Assembly: GCA_900110395.1 (NCBI GenBank)
Contig: FODP01000021.1
Coordinates: 1-64,000, forward strand
DNA from: Rhodospirillales bacterium URHD0017
Lineage (GTDB): Bacteria; Pseudomonadota; Alphaproteobacteria; Reyranellales; Reyranellaceae
Direction: 5' to 3'
Length of the DNA: 64,000 bases
Shown here: positions 16,194 to 25,250 of the stretch, in pieces
Layout of the letters: the number at the start of each line of letters is the position of its first letter
How positions within the stretch are numbered: position 1 is the stretch's first letter
Notes under the pieces: model-generated
Database searches by the model: none
The model's input: the letters and a program-made list of their open reading frames with translations, nothing else
What the model was told of the DNA's origin: nothing
Made by a program: the position numbers and the translations under genes

Positions 16194-19082
16194 TTAGGCT
16201 CGCTTCTTGGCGGCGGCGCTGCGCGGCAGGTGACGCGCCAGATACTGGCCGGTGTAGCTCTCCGCCACCTTCACGATCTCCTCCGGTGGTCCTTCGGCGA
16301 CCAGCCGGCCGCCGCCGGCGCCGCCATCGGGGCCGAGGTCGAGGATCCAGTCGGCGGTCTTGATGACTTCCAGGTTGTGCTCGATCACCACCACCGTGTT
16401 GCCGCCCTCGACCAGCCGGTGCAGCACTTCCAGGAGCTTGCGCACATCCTCGAAGTGCAGGCCGGTGGTCGGCTCGTCGAGGATGTAGAGCGTGCGGCCG
16501 GTGGCGCGGCGCGACAATTCCTTGGCGAGTTTCACGCGCTGCGCCTCGCCGCCCGACAGCGTCGTCGCCTGCTGGCCGATATGGATGTAGCCCAGGCCGA
16601 CCTGCTGCAGGGTCAGGAGCTTGTCGCGGATGACCGGCACGGCCTTGAAGAACTCCACGCCCTCGTCGACCGTCATCTCCAGCACGTCGGCGATCGACTT
16701 GCCGCGGAAGTGGATCTCCAGGGTCTCGCGGTTGTAGCGCTTGCCCTTGCAGACGTCGCACTGGACGTAGACATCCGGCAAGAAGTGCATCTCGATCTTG
16801 ATGACGCCGTCGCCCTGGCAGGCCTCGCAGCGGCCACCCTTGACGTTGAACGAGAAGCGGCCGGGCTTGTAGCCGCGCTCCGTCGACTCCGGCAGTTGAG
16901 AGAACCAGTCACGGATCGGCGAGAAGGCGCCGGTGTAGGTCGCCGGGTTGGAGCGCGGCGTGCGGCCGATCGGCGACTGGTCGATGTCGACGATCTTGTC
17001 GAGATGACCCACGCCGTCGAGCCCGGCATGGACGCCGGCATGTTCGCGCGCATTGTTCAGGCGCTTGGCCAGCGCCTTGTACAGCGTCTCGATGATCAGC
17101 GTGCTCTTGCCGCTGCCCGACACGCCGGTGACGCAGGTGAAGGTGCCGAGCGGGATGCTCGCCGTCACGTTCTGCAGGTTGTTTTCCTTGGCGCCCTTGA
17201 CCGTCAGCCAGCGGCCGCCCTTGGCCGGCGGCTCGCGGCGGACCTTGGGAATCGGGACCTGGCGGAAGCCCGAGAGGTACTGGCCCGTCAGGCTGGCGCT
17301 GTTGCGCATCACGTCCTCGGGCGTGCCCTCGGCGATGACATTGCCGCCATGGGCGCCGGCGCCCGGGCCCATGTCGACCAGGTGATCGGCCGAGCGGATC
17401 GCGTCTTCGTCGTGCTCGACCACCAGCACCGTGTTGCCGAGGTCGCGCAGCCGCGTCAGCGTCTTCAGCAGACGATCGTTGTCGCGCTGGTGCAGGCCGA
17501 TCGACGGCTCGTCCAGCACGTAGAGTACGCCGGTCAGGCCGGAGCCGATCTGTGAGGCCAGGCGGATACGCTGGCTCTCGCCGCCCGACAGCGTGCCCGA
17601 GGTGCGGTTCAGCGTCAGGTAAGAGAGGCCCACGTTGTCGAGGAAGCCCAGCCGCTCGTTGATCTCCTTGAGGATACGGGCGGCGATCTCGTTCTGCTTG
17701 GGCGTGAGCTTGGGCGCCAGCTCGAGGAACCACTTCACCGCCTCGCCGATCGAGAACTCGGTCGTCTGGCTGATGTTGAGGCCGGCGATCTTCACGGCCA
17801 GCGCCTCGGGTTTGAGGCGGGCGCCGCCGCAGGTCTCGCATTTGCTCTCGTGCTGGAAGCGCTCGAGCTCCTCGCGCACCCACGACGAATCGGTCTCCTT
17901 CCAGCGCCGATCGAGGTTGGGGATCACGCCCTCGAACGGCTTGGTCGTCTGGTACTGGCGGATGCCGTCGTCGTAGCGCATGGCGATCGATTCGCCGCCG
18001 CTGCCGGACAGGATGGTATCGCGCACCTTCTTCGGCAGGTCGCGCCACGGCGCGCTCATCTTGACCTTGAAGTGCTTGGCGATGCTCTCCAGCGTCTGCA
18101 TGTAATACTGGCCCGACGAGTCGGCCCACGGCGCGATTGCGCCTTCGGCGAGCGATAGCCGGTCGTCCGGAACCACCATCTCCGGATCGAAGAACATCTT
18201 TACGCCGAGGCCGTCGCAAGCCGGGCAGGCGCCCTGCGGCGCGTTGAAGGAGAACAGGCGCGGCTCGATCTCCTCGATGGTGAAGCCGGAGACCGGGCAG
18301 GCGAAACGCGCCGAGAACACCGTGCGCTCGCCATTGTCGGCATTCTCCGCGATCGCGAGGCCCTCGGCGAGATTGAGCGCGGTCTCGATCGAATCGGCCA
18401 GGCGATTGCCGAGATCGGGGCGCACGACGATGCGATCGACGACGACGTCGATGTCGTGCTTGTACTTCTTGTCGAGCGCGGGCGCTTCGGCGATCTCGTA
18501 GAGCTTGCCGTCGATCTTGACCCTCTGGAAACCCTTCTTCTGCAGCTCCTGCAGTTCCTTGCGGTACTCGCCCTTGCGGCCGCGCACGATGGGCGCCATC
18601 AGGTAGAGCCGCGTGCCATCGGCCATCGTCTTGATGCGGTCGACCATCTGCGACACGGTCTGGCTTTCGATCGGCAGGCCGGTCGCCGGCGAATAGGGAA
18701 TGCCGACGCGGGCAAACAGCAGGCGCAGATAGTCGTAGATCTCGGTGACGGTGCCGACGGTCGAGCGTGGATTGCGCGACGTTGTCTTCTGCTCGATCGA
18801 GATGGCGGGCGACAGGCCCTCGATCGAATCGACGTCGGGCTTCTGCATCAGCTCGAGGAACTGGCGGGCGTAGGCGGACAGGCTCTCGACGTAGCGGCGC
18901 TGGCCTTCAGCGTAGATTGTGTCGAAAGCAAGAGACGACTTGCCGGAACCCGACAGGCCGGTGATCACCACCAGGCGATCGCGCGGCAGGTCGAGGTCGA
19001 CGTTCTTCAGATTGTGCTCGCGAGCGCCGCGGATCGAGATGAAGCGGTGGGGCTCGGCAGCGGCGGTGCGTGATTTGGCCAT
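16194..19082 (-). CDS. uvrA: Excinuclease ABC subunit A
   Basis: A 962-residue UvrA, the damage-recognition ATPase of nucleotide excision repair. It contains two ABC modules, each with a Walker A (VITGLSGSGKSSLAFDT near residue 35; VTGVSGSGKSTLI in the second half) and ABC signature (TLSGGESQRIRLAS; TLSGGEAQRVKLAKE), plus zinc-binding cysteine clusters (CPACDGLG, CETCGG, CEACQGDG, CDVCKGKRY). I chose ATG 19082; a TTG four codons upstream is also in frame. Length is typical of the family. Confidence 0.97.
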   Translation of the reverse strand: MAKSRTAAAEPHRFISIRGAREHNLKNVDLDLPRDRLVVITGLSGSGKSSLAFDTIYAEGQRRYVESLSAYARQFLELMQKPDVDSIEGLSPAISIEQKTTSRNPRSTVGTVTEIYDYLRLLFARVGIPYSPATGLPIESQTVSQMVDRIKTMADGTRLYLMAPIVRGRKGEYRKELQELQKKGFQRVKIDGKLYEIAEAPALDKKYKHDIDVVVDRIVVRPDLGNRLADSIETALNLAEGLAIAENADNGERTVFSARFACPVSGFTIEEIEPRLFSFNAPQGACPACDGLGVKMFFDPEMVVPDDRLSLAEGAIAPWADSSGQYYMQTLESIAKHFKVKMSAPWRDLPKKVRDTILSGSGGESIAMRYDDGIRQYQTTKPFEGVIPNLDRRWKETDSSWVREELERFQHESKCETCGGARLKPEALAVKIAGLNISQTTEFSIGEAVKWFLELAPKLTPKQNEIAARILKEINERLGFLDNVGLSYLTLNRTSGTLSGGESQRIRLASQIGSGLTGVLYVLDEPSIGLHQRDNDRLLKTLTRLRDLGNTVLVVEHDEDAIRSADHLVDMGPGAGAHGGNVIAEGTPEDVMRNSASLTGQYLSGFRQVPIPKVRREPPAKGGRWLTVKGAKENNLQNVTASIPLGTFTCVTGVSGSGKSTLIIETLYKALAKRLNNAREHAGVHAGLDGVGHLDKIVDIDQSPIGRTPRSNPATYTGAFSPIRDWFSQLPESTERGYKPGRFSFNVKGGRCEACQGDGVIKIEMHFLPDVYVQCDVCKGKRYNRETLEIHFRGKSIADVLEMTVDEGVEFFKAVPVIRDKLLTLQQVGLGYIHIGQQATTLSGGEAQRVKLAKELSRRATGRTLYILDEPTTGLHFEDVRKLLEVLHRLVEGGNTVVVIEHNLEVIKTADWILDLGPDGGAGGGRLVAEGPPEEIVKVAESYTGQYLARHLPRSAAAKKRA

Positions 19083-19157
19083 CGGTGCGGGCAAGAATAG
19101 GCGATGCAGGGGATCATCGCATATGGCGATTAACCCCCAGGCCTGCCAGCCCCAGCG

Positions 19158-20402
19158 TCAGGCCGTCGCTGCTTGCAGTGACTGCATTCTGGCCGTCGGC
19201 CGGTCATTCATCAGCAGCTGCATCGTGCCCGCAACCAAGCCGATGAACACGCCGATCTTCCAGGCGAGGTCGTAGGAGCCCATCAGATCAAAGAGATAGC
19301 CGCCGCCCCAGGCGCCCAGGAAGGAGCCGGCCTGGTGGCTCAGGAAGGCAATGCCGGTCAGGGTCGACAGGTAGCGCAGGCCGAAGATCTGCACGACCAG
19401 GCCATTGACCAGCGGAATGACGCCCAGCCACAGCGTCCCCATGACGATGCCGAACAGGATCACCGACAGCGGCGTGGGCGGAAACATGAAGAACAGCGCC
19501 AGCGCCACCGAGCGGCCGAGATAGATGCCGCCCAGCAGCAGGCGCTTGGGATACTTGTCGCCGAGCCAGCCAAACAGCCACGAACTCACGATGTTGAAGC
19601 CGCCGACCAGCATCAGCAGGAGCGCACTGTAGGAGGCATCCATGCCGCATTGCGCGAGATAGGTCGGCAGGTGGGTGGTGAGGAAAACGAGCTGCAGGCC
19701 GCAGACGAAGAAGGCGACGGCCATCACGACGTAGCCGGGATGACGGCGCGCCTCGTGCAGGGCACCGAGCAGGCTGAGGTCGTGGTCGGTCGCGACGCCG
19801 GTGGGCAGCTTGTCGGCGCGGCTGCCGAGCCAGGCGGCCGGCAGCATGGCGACGGCCAGGATCGCGAAGGCCCACAGGCCGGCCCGCCAGCCGTCGTGGT
19901 TGAGCATGTAGGCCGCGATCGGCGCGGTCCCCATGGTGCCGACCGAGCCCGCGGCCGAGACGATGCCGAACGCGAGCGTGCGGCGCGATGGTTGCACGAC
20001 GCGGGCGGCGATGTTGGCGGTGATGCCCGAGGTCGTGCAGGCAAGCGACACGCCGATCAGCACGCCCGCGCCCAGCACGATCGGCAGCGCGCCCTGGGCG
20101 GTCGCCGTCAGGACGACGCCGGCGATGAACAGCAGGCTGCCGAATAGGGCGATGCCGCGCGTGCCGTGCTTGTCGGCGATGATGCCGGCAAACGGCTGGC
20201 TCAGGCCCCAGGCGACCTGCTGGACCGAGATGGCGAGCGCGAAGTCGGAGATGGTAATGCCCAGCTCCTTGGAGGCGGGCGCCTGGAACAGGCCCAGGTT
20301 CTGCCGGATGCCCATGGCCAGGGTCATCATCAGGGCGGCCCCGCCCAGGATGGTGAAGGCCTGCCCGCGCGAGACCTGCGATACGTGAAAGGAACTACTC
20401 AT
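19158..20402 (-). CDS. MFS transporter
   Basis: A 414-residue major facilitator protein with about twelve hydrophobic segments. After the second helix it has GIIADKHGTRGI, the MFS loop 2-3 motif, and the symmetric FGWLGDKYPKRLLL after helix 8. Overall style (LGGAALMMTLAMGIRQNLGLF) resembles bacterial monocarboxylate/oxalate-formate antiporter-like permeases, but the substrate is not predictable. I chose ATG 20402; upstream in-frame codons lack hydrophobic or conserved content. The gene stands between uvrA and ssb, which are often direct divergent neighbours. Confidence 0.88.
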   Translation of the reverse strand: MSSSFHVSQVSRGQAFTILGGAALMMTLAMGIRQNLGLFQAPASKELGITISDFALAISVQQVAWGLSQPFAGIIADKHGTRGIALFGSLLFIAGVVLTATAQGALPIVLGAGVLIGVSLACTTSGITANIAARVVQPSRRTLAFGIVSAAGSVGTMGTAPIAAYMLNHDGWRAGLWAFAILAVAMLPAAWLGSRADKLPTGVATDHDLSLLGALHEARRHPGYVVMAVAFFVCGLQLVFLTTHLPTYLAQCGMDASYSALLLMLVGGFNIVSSWLFGWLGDKYPKRLLLGGIYLGRSVALALFFMFPPTPLSVILFGIVMGTLWLGVIPLVNGLVVQIFGLRYLSTLTGIAFLSHQAGSFLGAWGGGYLFDLMGSYDLAWKIGVFIGLVAGTMQLLMNDRPTARMQSLQAATA

Positions 20403-20590
20403 GGATTGGAGGATAGGGGAAGGTTTGCTCGGCCAATCATGAATTGTCGGCAGGGCAGCATGAGCGAAGTTCACCCGGTCAGGGCGCTACAACCCAAAAT
20501 CGGTGGCTGCCCACAGGCGGGTAGGGCTAGGGTGGCCCCCGTGAGGTAGGTGCCGCGCCCCGCGGCACCGGGAAAGCGAAGGAGGCCCCC

Positions 20591-21094
20591 ATGGCGGGCA
20601 GCGTCAACAAAGTCATCCTGGTCGGCAATCTCGGCCGCGACCCCGAAGTGAGGTCCATGCAGGATGGCAGATCCATGGTGAACATGTCGGTGGCCACGTC
20701 GGATACGTGGCGCGATCGCCAGAGCGGCGAGCGCAAGGAGCGCACCGAATGGCACCGTGTCGTCATCTTCAACGAGAAGCTGGCGGAGGTCGCCCAGAAG
20801 TACGTGCGCAAGGGTTCCAAGGTCTATGTCGAGGGCCAGCTCTCGACGCGCAAATGGACCGACCAGAGCGGCCAGGAGCGCTATACGACCGAGGTCGTGA
20901 TCCCGCGCTTCGGCGGCGCACTCACCATGCTCGACGGCCGCAGCGGCGGTGGCGGCGAGGCTGGTGCCGGCGCCGGCGCGGATGAGGATTTCGGCGGCGG
21001 CCCACCGTCCGGCGGCAACAACGGCGGCGGCGGCGGTGGCCGTCCGGCAGCGCGCGGCGGCAAGGCCGAACTCGACGACGACATTCCGTTCTAG
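20591..21094 (+). CDS. ssb: Single-stranded DNA-binding protein
   Basis: A 167-residue SSB. The OB-fold (residues 4-112) shows VNKVILVGNLGRDPEVR, MSVATSDTWRD, TEWHRVVIFNEKLAEV, YVRKGSKVYVEGQL and YTTEVVI. A Gly-rich flexible linker follows, ending in the acidic tip DDDIPF that recruits repair and replication partners. The ribosome site ggaggccccc precedes the ATG. I looked for an alphaproteobacterial LexA box (GTTC-N7-GTTC type) in the 188 bases upstream and found none that fits. Confidence 0.97.
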   Translation: MAGSVNKVILVGNLGRDPEVRSMQDGRSMVNMSVATSDTWRDRQSGERKERTEWHRVVIFNEKLAEVAQKYVRKGSKVYVEGQLSTRKWTDQSGQERYTTEVVIPRFGGALTMLDGRSGGGGEAGAGAGADEDFGGGPPSGGNNGGGGGGRPAARGGKAELDDDIPF

Positions 21095-21097
21095 GGC

Positions 21098-21434
21098 GTG
21101 AGCACGATCGAGCACCTGACCGCAGCGGATCACGCGGCGGTCGGGTGTCTCCTGCTAAATGCCTATGCCGACTATGCCGAGCGCATGGGCTCAGGGTGGC
21201 CGCGCCTACGATGGCGTGATCTTCCCGCGCGACGGGGCGTCACTGCGGCTGCTCGGCGTAGCCCAAGCCGCACGTGGCCGCGGCCTGTCGCGCGTTCACC
21301 GAATGGTGCATCGTCCGCGCCCGAAACCAGGGCGCTGCGCGGATCGGCCTGCATACCAGCGAGGCTTCGTGGTCGATGGCGACCTTCCGATGAATTTCGG
21401 GCTACGCTACTGGCGATTCAGACTCGATCTGTAG
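21098..21434 (+). pseudogene. Decayed GNAT N-acetyltransferase
   Basis: Pieces of one acetyltransferase appear in three frames. Frame 2 gives MSTIEHLTAADHAAVGCLLL and YADYAERMG from 21098. Frame 3 gives YDGVIFPRDGASLRLLGVA plus QAARGRGL, the acetyl-CoA loop, near 21200-21285. Frame 1 gives FTEWCIVRARNQGAARIGL and HTSEA from 21295. Frame 3 again gives VVDGDLPMNFGLRYWRFRLD to the stop at 21434. At least three shifts and a missing segment between HTSEA and VVDGDLP show it is broken, not spliced or recoded. It lies between ssb and the amidohydrolase gene. Confidence 0.82.
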
Positions 21435-21447
21435 TGGGGGCAAGATC

Positions 21448-22455
21448 ATGCGGCGCATTGCGGTCGAGGAGGCCTTCATCACGGCCGACATCCTCGCCGG
21501 CTGGAAGAAGGTTTTGGCCAGCAGCGACGTCGAGCCGGGCTTCGCCAAACTGGGCGGCAGCCTGCTGACGCCCTCCGCCGCCGGCACGCAGCTGGTGAAC
21601 AACCTCTTGGACATCGGCGCGGGCCGCATCGCCCACATGGACAAGGTCGGCATCGACGTCGAGGTTCTGTCGCTGACCTCGCCGGGCGTGCAGGTCTTCG
21701 ACACGGACAGGGCGACTCGCTTGGCGGCCGAATCCAACGACGCGCTGGCGGCGGCGATCAAGGCCAACCCGACGCGGCTGGCGGGGCTTGTAGCCGTCGC
21801 GCCGCAGGATCCGGCGGCGGCGGCGCGCGAGATCGAGCGCGGCAAGAAGCTCGGACTCTGCGGCATCATCATCAACTCCCACACCAGGAGCGAATATCTC
21901 GACATGCCCAAGTACCGGCCGATCCTCGAGGCAGCCGAGGCGCTGGACATGCCGATCTACCTCCACCCGCGCGAGCCCGGACCGTCGATGGTCACGCCCT
22001 ACCTCGACTACGGCCTCTACTTCGCGACTTGGGGCTTCTCCGCCGAGACCGGCCTGCATGCCATGCGCTTGATCATGTCCGGCGGTTTCGACCGCCATCC
22101 CGGGCTGCGTATCGTGCTGGGCCACATGGGCGAGGGCATTCCCTACTGGCTGAAGCGCATCGACAATCGCTTCGCCATGCAGGTTCGGATCGGCGCCTGC
22201 GAGAAGCTGCCCAAACGGCCGAGTGAATATTTCCGGGAGAACTTCTACATCACCACCGCGGGCGTGACGGACATGGCGGTCCTGAAACTCGGCCTCGACG
22301 AGCTAGGCGCCGATCGCATCATGTTTGCCGCCGACTTCCCCTACGAGGACGACGCCGAGGCCGTGACCTTCATGGACAGAGCGAACGTCACCGAGGAGCA
22401 GCGCCGGAAGATCTACGAGAACAACGCGTTGCGCATCTTCAAGCTGAAGGTCTGA
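21448..22455 (+). CDS. Amidohydrolase-2 family metal enzyme (decarboxylase-like)
   Basis: A 335-residue TIM-barrel protein of the ACMSD/gamma-resorcylate decarboxylase group. The N-terminal metal motif is VEEAF (E7/E8) instead of HxH, typical of the decarboxylase branch. Further metal or active-site residues are YLHPREP, the histidine in VLGHMGEGIPYW, and the aspartate in MFAADFPYED. It may decarboxylate or hydrolyse an aromatic or cyclic acid. The ribosome site gtgggggcaag precedes the ATG. The next gene starts five bases after the stop. Confidence 0.87.
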   Translation: MRRIAVEEAFITADILAGWKKVLASSDVEPGFAKLGGSLLTPSAAGTQLVNNLLDIGAGRIAHMDKVGIDVEVLSLTSPGVQVFDTDRATRLAAESNDALAAAIKANPTRLAGLVAVAPQDPAAAAREIERGKKLGLCGIIINSHTRSEYLDMPKYRPILEAAEALDMPIYLHPREPGPSMVTPYLDYGLYFATWGFSAETGLHAMRLIMSGGFDRHPGLRIVLGHMGEGIPYWLKRIDNRFAMQVRIGACEKLPKRPSEYFRENFYITTAGVTDMAVLKLGLDELGADRIMFAADFPYEDDAEAVTFMDRANVTEEQRRKIYENNALRIFKLKV

Positions 22456-22460
22456 GAGAC

Positions 22461-23231
22461 ATGGCCCGGATCTGGTACCAGAGCTTCGTCCACCCCGTCG
22501 AACAGGCGCCCTACATCGAACGGCTGCAGGCGATGCTGTCCAAAGTGGTGGCGCCCGACATGAATTTCGAGGTCCACGGCCTCGATCCGCCGGACCATTC
22601 CTTCCATGCGCTGACCGAGTTCCGCTGCGCCGCGCAGGTCATCGGCAATGCGCTGGCGGCCGAAAAAGCGGGCTACGATGCCTTCGTGATCGGCCACTTC
22701 CAGGAGCCCGGCCTGATCGAGATCAGGGGCGCCGTCGACATCCCGGTGATCGGGCTGGGCGAGGCCAACCTGCTGGCCGCGTTGAGCATGGGTGGGCGGC
22801 TCGGCCTAGTGACCATCGATCCCGTCTTCGTGCCCTGGCACGACCGGCAGATCCGCATGCATGGCTTGGGCGAGCGCTACGCCGGCACACAGGCGCTGAA
22901 GATGAACCTGCCGTCCTTCATGAAGGCCTTCACTGACGAGGCAGCCTATGCAGAGGTGCGCAGCCAGTTCGTCACCCAGGTGAAGCCGCTGATCGAGAAG
23001 GGCGCCGAGGTCATCATCCCGGCCGGCGGATTGCCGATGCTGCTGTTCGCGCGTGAAAGCCCGTTCGTGATCGACGACGCGCCGGTGCTGAACGGCGTCG
23101 CCATCGTCGCCAAGGCGACCGAGATGGCAATCTCGCTGCGCTCGATCACCAACCTCGTCGTCAGCCGCCGCGGCACCTACGCCAAGGCGCCGCCGGCGGC
23201 GATCAGCGAATTCCAGGCGCGGCTGCGCTAG
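22461..23231 (+). CDS. Asp/Glu/hydantoin racemase-fold protein lacking both cysteines
   Basis: A 256-residue protein with the Asp/Glu/hydantoin racemase layout: ARIWYQSFVHPVE at the start, the first active-site loop AFVIGHFQEPGL, the central LGLVTIDPVFVPWH, and the second loop VIIPAGGLPML. Active hydantoin racemases carry a catalytic Cys in each loop (ACFxDPG and GC types). Here both are replaced, by His and by Ala/Gly, so normal two-base racemisation is unlikely. It is cotranscribed with the amidohydrolase (five-base gap) and the reductase (six-base gap). Confidence 0.8.
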   Translation: MARIWYQSFVHPVEQAPYIERLQAMLSKVVAPDMNFEVHGLDPPDHSFHALTEFRCAAQVIGNALAAEKAGYDAFVIGHFQEPGLIEIRGAVDIPVIGLGEANLLAALSMGGRLGLVTIDPVFVPWHDRQIRMHGLGERYAGTQALKMNLPSFMKAFTDEAAYAEVRSQFVTQVKPLIEKGAEVIIPAGGLPMLLFARESPFVIDDAPVLNGVAIVAKATEMAISLRSITNLVVSRRGTYAKAPPAAISEFQARLR

Positions 23232-23237
23232 CGGCGC

Positions 23238-24832
23238 GTGCGCGTCCTCGTCCTCGGCGGCACCGGCGTCTTCGGCAGCAGGCTCTGCCGCCTGCTCGCC
23301 GGCGATCCGGGACTGGCGTTGACCGTCGCCGCCCGCGATCGCGCCGCTGTCGATGCCTTGGCGCGCGAGCTTGGCGTCGCCGGCCGCGCCTTCGATTGGC
23401 GTTCCAAGCTCGACGGCGTGTTGGCCGAGGGTGGCCATGACGTGGTGGTCCATGCTGCCGGCCCCTTCCTGGGGCAGGACTACGGCGTGGCCGAGTGCTG
23501 CGTCCGCCACGGCGTGCACTATCTCGATCTCGCCGACGACGCGGCCTTCGTGCATGGCATCGACCGCCTGCACGACGCGGCCCTGAAGGCGGGCGTGCTG
23601 GTCTCTGCCGGCGCCAGCACCGCGCCTGCGCTCACCGGCGCGGTCGTCGAGGAGGGGCTGAAGGCGGGCCCGGTCGAGCGCGTTGCCTTCGGCATCATGC
23701 CCGGCAACGACGCACCGCGCGGGCCGGCCCTGGTTGCGACGATTCTCGGCGGTGTCGGCAAGCCCATCGCCGGCCAGCCGGGTTGGCGCGTCTGGGGCAG
23801 CCTGCGGCGCATGCGGCTGCCCGGCCTCGGCAAACGCTGGGTGGCGCCCTGCGACCTGCCCGAGCCGGCGCTGTTCGCACGCCGCTTCGCCATCCGCGAC
23901 ACGTTCGCCGGCGCGGGACTGGAAGTGTCGCTCTTCCATGTCGGGCTGTGGTCGTTGTCCTGGCTGGTGCGGCTGGGGCTGGTGCGGACGCTGGCGCCAA
24001 CCGCGCCTCTGCTGGCCGGCATCGCCGATCGTCTGCGCTTCCTCGGCACCGACCGCGGTGGCCTGCGGCTGGAATTGCAGGCCGGCGCGATCAGCCGGGC
24101 GTGGTGTCTGATCGCCGAAGGCGGCGACGGTCCCTTCATTCCGGTGACGCCAGCCGCGGCCCTGGTGCGCAAACTTGCCACCGGACTTTCCATGCGCGGC
24201 GCCATGCCGTGCCTCGGGCTGCTGAGTCTGGCCGAAATCGCCGCCGAGTGGCGGCGGGCTGGCCTGAGAATCGCGTCCGGCTGGAACGACACCGATCTGC
24301 ATCCGTCGCTCTATCGGCGCGTCCTCGGCGCCGCCTACGATCGCCAATCGCGCGCTGGTCAAGCGCTGCACGACGCCGGCCCATCACACTGGAAGGGGCG
24401 CTGCATCGTCACCGGCGCGCAGACCTTGGCCGGCCGGCTGATGGCATGGCTGTTCCAACTGCCGGCGGCGACCGACGATGCACCGATTGTCGTCGAATTC
24501 TCCGGTTCCGGCAGCGGCGAGCTGTGGACGCGGCGCCTCGGCAGCCGGGTCATGCGCTCGCGGCAGTTCATCGGCCTGCGCCGGCCCGCCGGCTGGATCG
24601 TCGAGCGTTCGGCATCCTCGATTTCGATCTTTTGGTTCAGGTCGCCGACGGGCGTCTCACGCTTTCGATGCGCGGCATGCGCTGCTGCGGCCTGCCGCTG
24701 CCACGCGCGCTGTGGCCGATGATCGAGGCGACGGAGTCGGAAGAGGAGGGGCGGTCCTGCTTCGACGTGCAGATCGGCCTGCCGCTGGTTGGCCGGCTTG
24801 TTCGCTACCGAGGGTGGCTTACAGGTCGATGA
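23238..24832 (+). pseudogene. Saccharopine dehydrogenase-like/DUF4166 protein, frameshifted
   Basis: The N-terminal part (MRVLVLGGTGVFGSRLCRLL, HAAGPFLGQDYGVAECCV, GASTAPALTGAVVEEGL) is a saccharopine-dehydrogenase-type NAD(P)-binding domain. The C-terminal part (SGSGELWTRRLGSRVMRS, RSRQFIGLRRPAGW) is DUF4166-like. The first frame is read from GTG 23238 to a stop at 24722. At about 24605-24615 the domain continues in the next frame as FGILDFDLLVQVADGRLTLS and on to RYRGWLTGR, stopping at 24832. Inserting one base after the codon for Glu in IVER restores a single product of about 530 residues. It could be a real mutation or a sequencing error. Confidence 0.82.
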
Positions 24833-25250
24833 AACGATCGCGCGTCCGGGGCGTGGGCACGAAGCAGCTCGGTCGGCGACCGAACCAGCGATAACGATTG
24901 CGTGCGACGAGGTCGTAGAGCGGATCGCGCAGGAAGGCCGGGATCAGAAGCAGAGGTTTCAGCCATCTCACCGGCCCGCGAAGATGGCGCAGCGAGCGCA
25001 GCACGGCGGCCGATCGCACATGCACCTCGTCACCGTCGAGCAGCAGGATCGTCCGGTCCAAAGTGCCATCGGGCAGGCCGAGCTCTTTCAGCACGCGCTG
25101 TCCAAGCGCCGATTGCGCAGTGGCGAATTTCAGTCGGCCGTCCGGGTCGCGCGCCAGGCAGAAGGCGACGAAGCCGCTGCACAGCACGCAATCGCCATCG
25201 AAGAAATAGAGCGGCCGCGGCAGGTCGCCGAGCGCGGCCGGCAGCTTCAT
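24819..25250 (-). CDS. DCC-family thiol-disulfide oxidoreductase-like protein (DUF393)
   Basis: A 143-residue protein with the DUF393 signature YFFDGDCVLCSG near the N-terminus, giving the DxxCxxC motif from which the DCC family is named. The late IPAFLRDPLYDLVARNRYRWF is also typical. Members are proposed, not proven, thiol-disulfide oxidoreductases. ATG 25250 overlaps the HAD stop by four bases, showing translational coupling. Its 3' end overlaps the convergent frameshifted gene by 14 bases. Confidence 0.86.
   Translation of the reverse strand: MKLPAALGDLPRPLYFFDGDCVLCSGFVAFCLARDPDGRLKFATAQSALGQRVLKELGLPDGTLDRTILLLDGDEVHVRSAAVLRSLRHLRGPVRWLKPLLLIPAFLRDPLYDLVARNRYRWFGRRPSCFVPTPRTRDRFIDL

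Noticed and set aside
20403..20590. LexA/SOS box upstream of ssb
   Set aside because: gttcacccggtc looks close at first, but the second GTTC half is missing.
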